Below, piece after piece: positions 46,285 through 57,861 of a DNA stretch of 64,000 nt. The DNA is from Albifimbria verrucaria (lineage: Eukaryota > Ascomycota > Sordariomycetes > Hypocreales > Stachybotryaceae). The stretch spans positions 4,025,758 through 4,089,757 of the forward strand of contig JAHREC010000062.1 in the NCBI GenBank assembly GCA_020081605.1, in the 5' to 3' direction. Position numbers and translations under genes: made by a program. Under the pieces are notes generated by a model. That model saw only the letters and a list, made by a program, of their open reading frames with translations, had not been told where the DNA came from and did no database searches. Each line of letters starts with the position of its first letter. The first letter of the stretch is position 1.

Positions 46285-47645
46285 TAAGATTGCAGTCTGC
46301 TCAAAATATTGTCTCAAGTTGTACGAATGTTATTTTGTGAGTTAGTAGCTATTACAGACTTGATAAAGAAGAAACCTGCTAGTCATTGCAAGAAGAAATG
46401 GATCATTGTTGCTTCATGCGATGCAAACAAGGCACAGTGCCGGATAATCTCTGGCACAATTGTTTAAGGCTGTTGGATTTGCCCTTAACACAATGTATGA
46501 ACAAATCTGAGCTGAAGGATTGAGTCGCCTTCACTGAGTTATAAACTGTACACCTAACGTTGCGACAAAGCCATTGATTTCCCATCACGCTATGCTGGAG
46601 ACAAATTGATCCCAAACAAGCTCCTAAACAGTCCAGTAACATTATGTCGCCATGACAAAACAAACCAGGAAGCGAATTACAATGGAAAGACAAAAGTTCC
46701 GCCTACCTCGCGATTTTCATTAGTATACAGGGCCTTATCAAAAGAGGTTTTGCAAAATAACAATAATTTCTCTAATCTATTACTTTGTTATTATCAATCT
46801 CTTATATTTATTCTTAATGCTTTGTTGATTATCGGTTGAGAGATCTTCCCTAAGTATGCGAAATTTCTGTCCTTCTACTGCAATAAATAGATTGGCCTGA
46901 GCTATAGCTAAAACTATCTCCGAGGTCTCGCTGCCATGTATTGGTATATAATCGTTCTGTGGTGAGACATCCAAGTGAACTTGGACCGACATGAACTGAA
47001 CATGAGAAACCAAAGAGATGAGGAGACGTCACGTAATCGTTTTTGCATACCCACTTGCGATTTGCTATGCATTGCACTATTGGGGAAGCCAGAAGGATTG
47101 GTGCTGCTGATACATTTCATGCATCCTGCTCTTCGCAAACTGTTCCGACAGGGTTTCTCGATTTCATAAACATATTCATAGGAGGGGTCTGGCCCAATCA
47201 ACACAGGCAAAGAATAGTATACCATTTCTGATTCAGCGCCGATCTTTTATCCAGTGAAGATATGGGTAGCAAATGCGGCAAGACTTGGTCATGGCTACCA
47301 ATCGCAATGCTAAATATTTGGGCTGGGTTGCATTGAAGCTTATGCAGCAGTATGGAAGTTGCACATTCATCACGTAGCAACGGGAGCGGTGACGTGGCGG
47401 GAAGGATTGTGTTTGAGGTGCAGTTATCTTTCAAAACGAGCCTAGGGGATGGAGAGTAATTGGTCTTTTTACTTGCACTCACCATTTGCGGCATTCTCGA
47501 CTTTTATTCTCCAGACTTTTGAGGATTTTGCGAGACTTGCAAAACAACCATTTGAGCTTGCATTTTCCCCTGAGCATTGGCACCACACTAAGCTAATCCT
47601 TTGGCCCTTTCTGGTCTTGATTGTGGCGGCCGCTTCAACACCACT
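46285..47645. other. Divergent intergenic region HET B / ankyrin gene
   Basis: About 1.4 kb, AT-rich in the middle (46740-46820). Short open frames have no recognisable domain. Confidence 0.5.
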
Positions 47646-50600
47646 ATGGCATCCGGGAAGACGACTGATGATCAAGCCCAGGGTGAGGGAGTCGTTGAGC
47701 CTGCGGAGGAGCGTGGCGATCCCTCGGTTGAAAAGAAAAAGCTACCATTTCATGAACTGCTTCAAAGGATGCAGGGTAACGAAGAGGACGAGGAGCTCAA
47801 CAAAGATCTTAACCAGTTGATTTCCATGTGCAAGTCACCACTTGATGATGGAGATGAGCGTGGAAGAACAGCGCTTCACTTCGCAGCTGAGGGTGGTCTT
47901 TTCGGCGTAGCTGAAAAACTTGTTGCGGCTGGGGCGAACGTCTCAGCAGAAGATAATTACGGCCGTCAAGCACTTCACTTGGCTTGTCGGGGAGGTCATG
48001 ATAAATTGGCAAATTTGTTACTGGAAAAAGGTGTTCAGATTGAAGCCAAGGACAGGATGGGGTTGACTCCTTATAATAGCTTGTCTCCTTGATAAGCCCG
48101 AAGTCGTCGAGCTTCTTCTGAAAAAGGGCGCCGACACCCAGGTTCTTGACTGGAGGGACGCTCTCCCTTGCAGCTGGTAAGTCAGCGGGGCTTCGACCAG
48201 ATAGTGCGGCAGCTTCTTGAAAAGACAAATCCATTCTCGAGGCGACGACCACTTTCTATACGGAAACAGCACTGCATATAGCCAGCAGATATGGTCAAGT
48301 CAAAGTTGTTTCTCGCCTGATTGATGCAGGGGCGGCACTTAACTCTCAAACAGCCAGGAAAGAGACTCCTTTGCATTTAGCCAGCAGAAATGACCATGCT
48401 GAAGTTGTTTCTCGTCTGCTTAAGGCAGGGGCAGCACTAAGCAACAAAACAGCTTTGCATCCGGCGAGAGAGTGTGGAAATGAGAGTGCAATCTTGCCTG
48501 AACATGACCTAGGTTTTGTGAATATGCAAGACTGCGATGGGAAAACAGCGCTGCATCTTGCCAGCGGGGCACAAGATGACAATACACCCCGGTCATCTTG
48601 GCGTCATATGAAACGGGAGGAGAGATTCCAGCCAGAGCGTGCTGCCGGCCGGGACAATTCCGTAATCCGGCTTCTCTTGAAGCAAGGCGCCAAACTGGAA
48701 CTTAGAGACAATGAGGGACAGACGGCGTTGCATCTTGCTGCAAGACGTGGCGACCCTGATAGGATCAAGACCTTGCTAGAAGCGCAAGGCATGGATGAGA
48801 AGGTCATATCAGCCCGAAACATCAAAGGCCAGACCGCACTTTTCGTGGCTTCTAGTGGAGACAAACCAGAAACTGCCATGAGAACCTTTCTAGAGTCCGA
48901 GACTCTTAAAATCGTGGATTTTGGTGCAGAAGGCCTACGATTGCAAGTAATCCAAGACTTGGCAAAGAACCCAGCAACACACGATATAGTGGCCAGGATC
49001 TTTGGAAGGGAAACCAGGACAGATTCCGATAATGCAGTGCCAAGTGCAATTAAAGGCGCGGTACATGAAAGGCTACCGGAGGTTCTCAGTGACCTCATTG
49101 ATACATCGCCAGATAACGAACAGAAAAACAACGCGCTTGAAACAGCATTTCATGAGGTATTGGTGGTGGTGAGAGAGAGAAACCAGCGGCTGGAGGTTTC
49201 GTATTCCAAGGAGGCCAACATGAGTCGATACTGGAACAGAATTAATAAGAATCCGCTTGTTGATGCCGAGACAAGTTCAAAACTTCGGGAATCCCAAGGG
49301 CCCAAGCAGGGACAACTAACGCAGGAGACCATCGAGCAAGATGAGAGTCAACAGCTTCTGGCCATCCTTGAGTTGCTCATTTTGAACTCCCCAGAACCCC
49401 TCAGGTTGAGGATAACCTAAAAGTCTCCTTGCTATCAACGCTGGGCCTGGTGAAAACCTTCGTTCCCAGAGACAAGCGTGAGCGACTTCTCAACGTACTC
49501 TGGCACCTCATCAGTGCGGCCGAACCGGCCTCTGATATTAAGGAAAAGATCAGCGAGGCAATTAGTGCAGTAAAAAAGCTCACTGAGGATTCCAAGAGCT
49601 TAGAACAAACCAATAGTACTCAGGACTGGGAACAAGACGCCTCCAATAGTCATGGTCCTGGGAGCACAGACAATACAGAGGCAAAGGATCAAAAGATGAG
49701 TGACAACCAGGATATTACAGACCACAACATGCAGCAAACTAAACAAATCGACAACGATGCAGAAGAGTACCGACGATACCTGAAAACGCTAGAGGATATT
49801 CTGCATAATCCCTTTGTACGGTTGCGGACACACCGTGAGAAAAAACGTTTCAGCGCCCACGGGCCATGTTAGGCGATGAAAGCATACTGGAAAATTACGA
49901 CATAACCATCACACAGTTTCTCACTGGTGACGTTGAGCAAATAAGTCGAAGATACCGGTCGGTAAAGGAGGTGATATACGACGAGGGGCCAAATCACTGC
50001 ACAGCGAAACCCTTTCTGGGGCCGACCAATACTGGCCAGAAGAGCGAGCCCAAGGTAAATTTTACGTGGATTCATTTGCCCGCAACAAACGTACGTAACT
50101 GCCTCCTCACTGCGCTGATCTGTATCACTGACTCAAGAGCAGATAGTCTGGATGAATGTGAGAGCTCTGGACTTAAAACTAAAAATTTGAAAGAGGCCGA
50201 ACGAGTGGAATATAGGCTGACGTACCTCGCAGGACCTTTTGACTAGGATCATGAAGGATGAGAAATACGATAACCAGACATACTACGAAGTCAGTTCTTT
50301 TTTCGTGATAGCTGGGTTGAAATGCCAGATGGTAAGTCCGAGTCTAGGATGATGAGGCCACGGGCCGTAGTAAGGGATGAAGAGAAGCTGGGTCAAAGCA
50401 AGGCGGTGTCCCAGGAAGATACCTAATCAGCGACGACACAAGATGTCACAAATGAACTGGAGAAGCAGAAAAATAGTAGAACCTTACTGAAAGAGTATGC
50501 CTTCGTGCCTGCGTCCGCCATTTATGTAATGGTTCCTAAGCTGCTTGATTTCTGATTTATGGTTTCTAACCCATGATAATAGATGCCTTACCTGTGTCCA

Positions 50601-52341
50601 TCATTGTGTTGCCATCCTACCGAAAAGCTTGACGACGGCAAGCTAGACGATGACAGCAAAAAACTGAAAATGGCACGGGATAATGACCGGGCGTTAATCA
50701 AGGCCTACAAAGACTTACCTGTTCATGTCTCTCCAACCCTCGACGAGTGGTACTATGAGTTTGACCCCAAGGATGAACAATCCAAGAGCGATAGAGATCA
50801 GCGGAACCGATCCCAGATTTATCAAAAGTTTCAATACGATGACCACAGCAACATAGAAGTCAATCAGGCCACAGTTGATTCCGTTGATAAGCCAAGAACA
50901 TGGCCAGTGCTACGAGTCAATGAGCTCTGGGTCTGGACATTTGCAAATAGTGTGTTTCCCTTTCTTGGCGCTGCTACCTTTGTATTACTAACCTTGTGGA
51001 TGTGAAGAGTTTATTATAAGCGCCACTTCTGGCTCGTTGGATAGCACCCAAGACATGCTTGTAGACGGACTCCTGGACCAGATTACCAAGCAGGGCGACT
51101 TTGGGCAAGGTTTTGCTCAGCTAAAAACAACAGACGACCTGAAGAGGTCACTCGTCGAATACTGCATTGGCTCGTATGAGAGACGGCCGAAACAAAAGGA
51201 AAAGGAAGCGCAAAGGTTAAAACAGCCATCTCCTCGCCAGGCGTTTTTCCAATATATCGGCAAGATTGTAACTCAGGTCTCCCTTACATCGCGTTGCCTT
51301 CAGCATAACTAACAGGGACGATAGGGAAGAGAAGAAGCGGCCTTGTTCCAAAAGTTTAGCGAACGGACATCAGCTTGGGATAAAAAGACGCAAGAAAAGG
51401 AAAACGCAGAGAATATAGAAATTTCCTCATCAGAAACAAGAAGGGCGCACGATTTGCCAAGCTGCTGGTTAAAGCTCCGTACGAAGTTCCGGGACACAAA
51501 TAACGGGGTCTTATTAATGAATAAACGTGATGGCCCCATTATTGCTATCAGGAGCGCCATTAAATCGGCAGAAAGGTTGTATTGCGAGGCCAAGGACGTG
51601 CGCGACGAGTTAAACATTATAAAGGCTATTGCACGGTTCCAAGAACTGGTCCAACGGAACATAACCCAGAAACCTAGAGACGCGGATACAGATGCGGATC
51701 TTTCAGCGACTCGTATTCTCAACGATGTGGAGGAGATGGATCTTGTTTCTAGCAGGATAGAGTCAGCCGTAGGCCTATGCCCTAACCCATCATAAAATCA
51801 CGCTTTGTGCTAACTGCTCACCCCGGCACCAGGTCAACACGACGCTCTCCCTACAGCAAAGCGAGCTTGCCAATAATCAGGCAGTTCTCGCATGGAGACA
51901 GTCCAAGATCCTCATGGTTTTTACATTCACAACTCTTCTCTTCGTTCGTTATCCTTCCCTCGAGAGTACATGCCTTGCCCACGCACTAAGAGATCATTTG
52001 CAGCTGCCTCTATCATTCCTTTCATCGCTGTTCGCCTTGGATGTCGACTCATTCCTACAAACACCCAGATGGGCCTTTATCGTGATCTGTAAGTTACACG
52101 CCTGACAAAACGTGCTTACCACATCCAATTGGTATTTAACTAGGAACTAATAGTTCTCGTCTCCATCGGAATCACTGTATTTTTGAGTATCTTAGCCATT
52201 TTCTGGGATAAAATCGCAAAATGGTGGATGCATTTGAAGTTCTGGCTCTCCAATTTCCCAGGACTTGGTGGAGAGAGTGGCAATTTAGCAGCGAATACTG
52301 GAATGAGACAAGGGTATCAACGGTGGTATGAAAGCGTATAG
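47646..52341 (+). CDS. Ankyrin-repeat protein with C-terminal CorA-like membrane domain
   Basis: Exons: 47646-50090, 50143-50157, 50233-50525, 50583-50949, 51008-51267, 51325-51768, 51833-51943, 52004-52088, 52154-52341; 1404 aa restored. About seven ankyrin repeats (DERGRTALHFAAEGG, NYGRQALHLACRGGHDKLA, KETPLHLASRNDHAEVVSRL, NEGQTALHLAARRGDPDRIK) occupy residues ~70-400. A middle region typical of these fungal proteins follows (FTWIHLPATN, WMNDLLTRIMKDE). Then a coiled coil (QQSELANNQAVLAWRQSKIL) and two transmembrane helices (FTTLLFLPLSFLSSLFALD and IFLVSIGITVFLSILAIFW) as in the CorA metal-transporter fold, with FALD in place of the GMN signature. Six frame breaks are inferred: about 48075, 48151-48153, 48225-48226, CCCC near 49395, TTT near 49849, and TTTTTT near 50297. 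An in-frame TAA lies at 50424-50426. Probably a membrane-anchored recognition or signalling protein rather than a transporter. Confidence 0.82.
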
Positions 52342-53496
52342 GCAACTTTTGTGGTGCTGTGACGGATCGTGCCTAAGTTATCTCTTATTAAAATAAACAC
52401 TCAAGTGAAAGCAGCACCCAAGGCCTTTCTGAGAGAATAAGAAAATACTAACGACGTAAGTATTGGTACAATTTACTCGCTTCGCTCAGGGTCGTACAGA
52501 ATAGGCCCGGGAACATGCCAAAGGGGAATCAAGTAGTCAATAACCTAGGAATATACACTAGTTTTATGAAAGATTCATCACTATACAGCATAAGGAATGT
52601 GGCTCAAACTATTTTAATTCAAACATTCAAATCTTCACTTTAATGATCTGCGAATTTTGGCCCGTACTTTGAAGAGAAGCAGAGTATAATGCATGGTAGA
52701 GACCTTAACTATAATTGGCGCATATACCGTTACGTATGGAAACACTAATAATAGAAAACGAGGGCTATGCGCAAGAGGATTCTAAGCCTTAAGCTACGTT
52801 TTGTCAACGAGTCGTGGTGATCATCACAAGCACACCGAGACTCGAAAAATGGCGAAGATGATGCGAAAGACAGTCCTGCTTATCAGTTTTGGAGGAGAAG
52901 CAGTCTAATGAGGACAATCTCTGCTCCTCCCCGCTTCAATTTGGATGACGAAAATTCCACTCCAGGGAGAGGGAAATGTCAAGATGGAGCACGGCGCCAC
53001 TATTCCTTGGCAATTCTGCTGCAACTCGGGCCACGACGAGTTGGACACTACTTCCGGCCAGGACAAATATAAGGTTGTTCGGAATATTAATGCTGCCCCT
53101 CGCAAGACCTTGGTCTCAAGCTGGGGCTGGCTCGCTCTGACTGGTGCGCATCGATCTGACCGCGATCAACACTACCCAGGTCCCAGAAACCAATGTTAAA
53201 CAACACCCCGCAACTGGGGTAACTGTGGGGTTTCGCTCTACATTACTACGTAGAACACATGTGGAAACCTGGAGTCAGTCGGTGCTCGAGCATCAATGTG
53301 GGCTTAGGCAAAGGAAGCGCAAGGCATGGATTGGTACGGAAAACTATTACGTATATGCAGGGCTAGAGACGCTACCTTTGATTTTCAATTATAACAACTA
53401 GCTGGTTGATTCGTATATATATCCTGTAAGCATGGAATATTGGTTCTGCTCCCTCATTCCTCATCTCAGCTCGTTGCTTGCGTGGGATTGGTTACA
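52342..53496. other. Intergenic, ankyrin gene to GH43
   Basis: AT-rich up to about 52750. The open frame 52945-53199 has ordinary composition but no family I recognise. No repeat pair seen. Confidence 0.45.
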
Positions 53497-54747
53497 ATGA
53501 TTTCCATGTGGAAGTCGACCTTAGTCCAAGGCCTGCTCCTAGCGAGCGGGTCTTTGGCCTTCGAAAATCCGATCCGTGCTCCGGCCCCGGACCCGTCTCT
53601 AGTCATGGCGGATGGCATGTACTACCTGTAAGTACATCTTGGGCATTTTCCAAGTATGAGTCGTTGACGGGATCCAGGACTTTCACGTCCTATGATAAGA
53701 TTACCATTGTCCGCTCGAACCGACTCAATGGCCTTGTGGATGGTGAACAGCGCACCATTTGGACGGACACAAACACGACTCGCAGTGCCAACATGTGGGC
53801 ACCTGAGCTTCACCGGATTGACGATGTTTGGTATATGTTCTATTCAAGTTGCGATGCATCACAGCCCTGCTGCGACAGCTGCAGCACCAGGGTTCTCCGC
53901 GGCTGCAGTGATGCTGGTCCTTATGATTGCGAGTTCGAGCATTTGGCAGACCTGATTCCCCAGAGGGCCAGCGTGGCGGTTATGACAACAATTTTGCTTT
54001 CAGCATCGACGGAACATTTCTCGAGGTCCCAGGGTTTGGCCGCTACCATGTCCTTAGTATTCGTGACAACGAGTTTAATCAAGCCATCGCTATCACAGCG
54101 CTTAACACAGACACTTGGACTGTCGGAGGATGGCATGTAATCTCAATCCCAGACCAGCCATGGGAGAGGAACATTACAGGAGCCACCAACCCCCGCAAGA
54201 GAACTTGCACGGTGTCAACGAAGCCCCTCATGTAGGTCCATCCTTGAGAAGATATAGTTAATTGGTTGCTGACAATGTGGAACAGCCCCTTGTACATGGG
54301 GAAGATCTCTGGCTTTGCTATTCCGGTTCCAACTGTGGAACCCCAACTACTCCCTGGGGCTTCTACATTGGAATGGTGGCGACCCTCTTTTGGCTTCTTC
54401 GTGGGACAAGACTGGCCCAGTATTTAAGCAGGCCAATGGCCTCTATGGCACGGCACACAACTCCTTCTTCACATCTCCAGACGGCACTGAAATTTGGGTA
54501 AGATGCTTGAAAAATAGACAAACTAGTAAACATTCTAACAGTTTTATAGAACGCATTCCACGCTACCACTAACCCTGGCGGCTCATGTGGCGGTGATAGG
54601 TTCACCTCAGCCCATATCGTCACTTTTGAGAACAATGTGCCGAACTTTGGGGAGCCTCAGCCACTAGGCAAGGTTCAAACGCCACCCAGTGGAGAGAAAG
54701 GAGGCCAATGTTCGAAACGTAGACGAGCGAGTGGGATGAGCCTGTAG
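53497..54747 (+). CDS. Secreted glycoside hydrolase family 43 (arabinofuranosidase/xylosidase-like)
   Basis: Predicted extracellular hemicellulose- or arabinan-degrading enzyme. Exons: 53497-53627, 53678-54231, 54286-54497, 54550-54747; 365 aa restored. The signal peptide MISMWKSTLVQGLLLASGSLA is followed by NPIRAPAPDPSLVMADGMYY, which holds the catalytic-base Asp of the five-blade propeller. Next come SANMWAPELHRIDDVWYMFY and GYDNNFAFSIDG, then HGEDLWLCYSGSNC and NGLYGTAHNSFFTSPDGTEI. One-base losses: CCCC 53958-53961, CCCCC 54190-54194, CCCC 54341-54344. The acceptor of the second intron is the least certain splice site. Substrate cannot be told from sequence alone; the EL in APELH is the family hallmark seen. 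Confidence 0.85.
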
Positions 54748-55131
54748 CTGACACACGGGGCAGCGGCTGGACAGTAGAGTAAATAACATCCGGAATAGTA
54801 CTCGTCCATCAAGGATGGGTCTATGAATGATCGTCGTTATTTCTCGCCTTCCCTAGTGGCTTTTGGTTCCCTCGATATATAAGTGCGCAAGAATCTACTC
54901 ACAATTTGAAACTACCTCACCATCATACTTAATAAACAGTCAGGACCATAACACAAAATGCTGCAGAAGCAGTCCAGTCCAAGTCGAAGTGATATGGCGA
55001 ATACTTAGTTCTAAGAAGAGAATTAAAAGATATTCGATGCATATTTCAGAGTGACATGAAGATTTTATCTCCCAATCATATTGTAATCTACAATCTTATT
55101 TATTATTTGCAACTCTGTTATTGTCACATGT
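54748..55131. other. Intergenic
   Basis: AT-rich, nothing seen. Confidence 0.45.
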
Positions 55132-56900
55132 TCAATGAAGCTCGACTCGAATTGGCTCAAAGGAATTTTCCTGCACAATATTGGCAAGTTCGCCGTCCAT
55201 CAAGCCAAGAACGAAGCATACCCCAACTAATAGGTAATGATTTTTAATCCTTCGTAATACCACTGGAACATTGCACAGTGGTAGCACGAATATAGTGTCG
55301 CCGGCCTGCATTTGTGCTGGTCCTGATCCTAGTCTTCCATCCGAAGTGAGGAATGGCGATTTTACTCTGGCGAACGCATACGAAAGTGAAGCTCTAATTT
55401 GGGGATCTACTTCGTAATCCCAAATATCTTGGTATGTGGTCGGCCAAAGACCAGCTTCAGTTGACTCAAACGGCTCTCCTGGGAAAATCTGTCCGTGGAA
55501 GTAGTTGAGAGGATTGACATCGCCCTCCTTTGGAAGAACAATGGCATTCTCCTCGTCAGAATTACCATGTAACCGCGAAATACTTTCAGAAACTCCATAT
55601 AAAACTGTATAAATGTTTTCTTATCGTCCATGAGCCGTGTTCTTCTGGGCATATTGGCCCAATTGATCAACACCATTCTGAGAACGCGCTCACCGGCGTG
55701 ACTGGAAACTTTGGATTGCTATGTGACCATGCAGTCTCCAACTCATCGATTATAGATGTGATATATTTTTGGTTTTTGGAAGTTGTTCAAACACCTTCAA
55801 GACATGGCCGGTTGAGTATCCTAAGCAGTGGAGGTATAGGCCATCATCAACATAGAATAGCCCTTTTGCCAAGTTCTTATTGGCGGCAAATTCCTGAGAG
55901 AATAGAGGAAGGACGGTGTTTTGATGTTGTGGTATCGGTAGAAGGTAAGGGACCCATAACGGTAGAGAGTACGGAGAATGTCCAGCCGTTACAAGTTCAA
56001 CGTCAGAGTATTGTCAAACCTGTGAGGCCATCCCTTGATCAATAGCTTCCCTGGCGAATCAGGAATAGACATTACTGACTGATATCGTGTAATCAGGAAG
56101 CATCGAGGATAAAGCTAGACCACAGGATGCGAATTTTCTATCCCTTGGATCTGTTGCAAGCAACCCATCTGCAGCCATTGGGAGTATTCCTTAGGGCCAG
56201 TCATATCCGAGGTGGTCCTTGTTACTTGGACCCTTTTGCACCACATTTCTTAGCCAGTATATGCTAGATCCGGGGTTTCCTTTTGGGCTTAAGGCGCCTA
56301 GGATCGCTAGCCGTAACTCATAAGTTATAGCCGACGACTCAAGTATCCCATCCCACAAGAACATGAGGTTCTCCAAAGCAATGTAGGGAAGAACAATCCG
56401 GCTAAGTATGAAGATGGGATGCTTTTTAGCTAAGACGATCTCATGAACGATCCAACTTCTCGATCAGTAAGGCTTTTTCATGAAATTTTCAAGTGCCTCC
56501 AGAGGCCAATTAAATGATTCATGGGATGCATGTTCTTCAGGTAACCAGACATGGGGTAGGGCGCCCAGCCATGCCTTGCTCGGTAGCTGGCCAAGATAGA
56601 AGTCTCGAGGCATTGCCTCCCTATCTCCTCGATAGTTCGAATTGCCAATTGGGTATACCTGTCTTCTTCCCTAGCCAGGCGACCACTTGCTCTGCGGTTC
56701 TATAAACATCGCCTATCATGGCAACCTGATGACTCTTCTCTACCAAATTCTGCTGGTTAATGCACAAAGAATCAGCCCAAATGAAGCTGTTTTTATCTCC
56801 CTCTTTACCATTGGATGGTAAGATGCGTCGTAGATACTCAAGAGCTAAAAACCCATGTCGTCTACCTGACTGAGGTCTCCAAGCTTAGTGTCAATCTAGA
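55132..56900 (-). pseudogene. Decayed HET-domain gene
   Basis: Reading the minus strand, a HET domain of a different subgroup from HET A and B is clear: ALEYLRRI, FIWADSLCINQQN, HQVAMIGDVYRTAEQVVAWL, then SRSWIVHEIVLAKKHPIFIL, LLATDPRDRKFASCGLA, PDYTISVSNVY, FAREAIDQGMASQV, and the C-terminal QAGDTIFVLPLCNVPVVLRR and LLVGVCFVLGLMDGELA. Four stop codons (TGA 56466-56464, TAA 56193-56191, TGA 56061-56059, TGA 56016-56014) lie in one frame, with family sequence continuing on both sides of each, so they are point mutations and not frame errors. Some one-base losses also occur (about 55430, 56640, 56855). The 5' end, including the expected first HET motif, was not found. Coordinates of the 5' limit are approximate. 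Confidence 0.75.
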
Positions 56901-57861
56901 ACTATTGGATCCTCACCGCATGTACATAGTTAGTCCTATGAAGTGGGAGGCAGCTAATAGTTGTTACCCCATCTGCTTTATGTTCTGCTGTTGTTATATA
57001 ACTGTTAGCAGCCCCAGGAAAAAACACTTTGCAAAATGTTTACCCCTTTTTCAAGGTTAAGAGGGTTTAGCTTTATGTATCAATGCGATTGGAGTAGAAG
57101 TTGAATCTATTGACGAGTAAATGAGCATCAAACTACGTGGTATTAAATTAGTGACAAGATGAAATGGATAGATTAGAAAAGACGTCTCATTACTGATGCT
57201 TAAATAAAGAAAGGGAGGACATAACGTATCATATTCCTTAATAGATTGTAAATATCCTTAAAACGCTATTACTTTAAAGAATGTAAGTCAAATGTGTTAT
57301 TCATGAGTTGAGCTATTTATGTCTAACAAACACATATATTCATCTTGTTTAAACTTACCTATCCCTACCCATGAACATCAAACCATCGCGTAAGTCCACT
57401 GCGAATCATTCTTGGCTTAATTTCATCATAATGTATCACTTCTAGGGAATAGAGCATGGCGGATTCTTTATATTTCATCATCGGTCAGTATGATTCACAT
57501 GTAACCCAGGAACTCGAAGCCATAGAATGAAGCAATAAGTTGACCACGAAACCAGGTAGAATTATTTATATATCACGAGTAGCCAAGAAAAAGTATATGT
57601 ATCTGCAACATAACATGAATATTTAGTTTATTATTTGAAGTAAATCATCGACTTCTTAAGACACGTACAGCTACAACATGGAATATAACTATATTTAGGA
57701 ATAGAAAGACACAGTATAGTCTACTATTAGTCAACTGTAAAGATCCCGGTCGTGTTAAGGCTTCAAAGAGTTTATTGAGAGACGTTGACGTATGGTACAT
57801 TTATAGAAATATATGGAAATGAAAGTGCAAAGCCCAATGATGCTAAGAGCTCTTGGTTTTC
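56901..57861. other. AT-rich gene-free region
   Basis: Nearly 1 kb of very AT-rich sequence, probably decayed. No coding signal, tRNA or repeat pair seen. Confidence 0.5.

Noticed and set aside
46914..47225. 103-codon frame near the ankyrin gene
   Set aside because: No start context, no homologous motif, and overlaps other random frames in AT-rich DNA.
52945..53199. Possible gene upstream of GH43
   Set aside because: No family resemblance, no signal peptide and no clear splice continuation.
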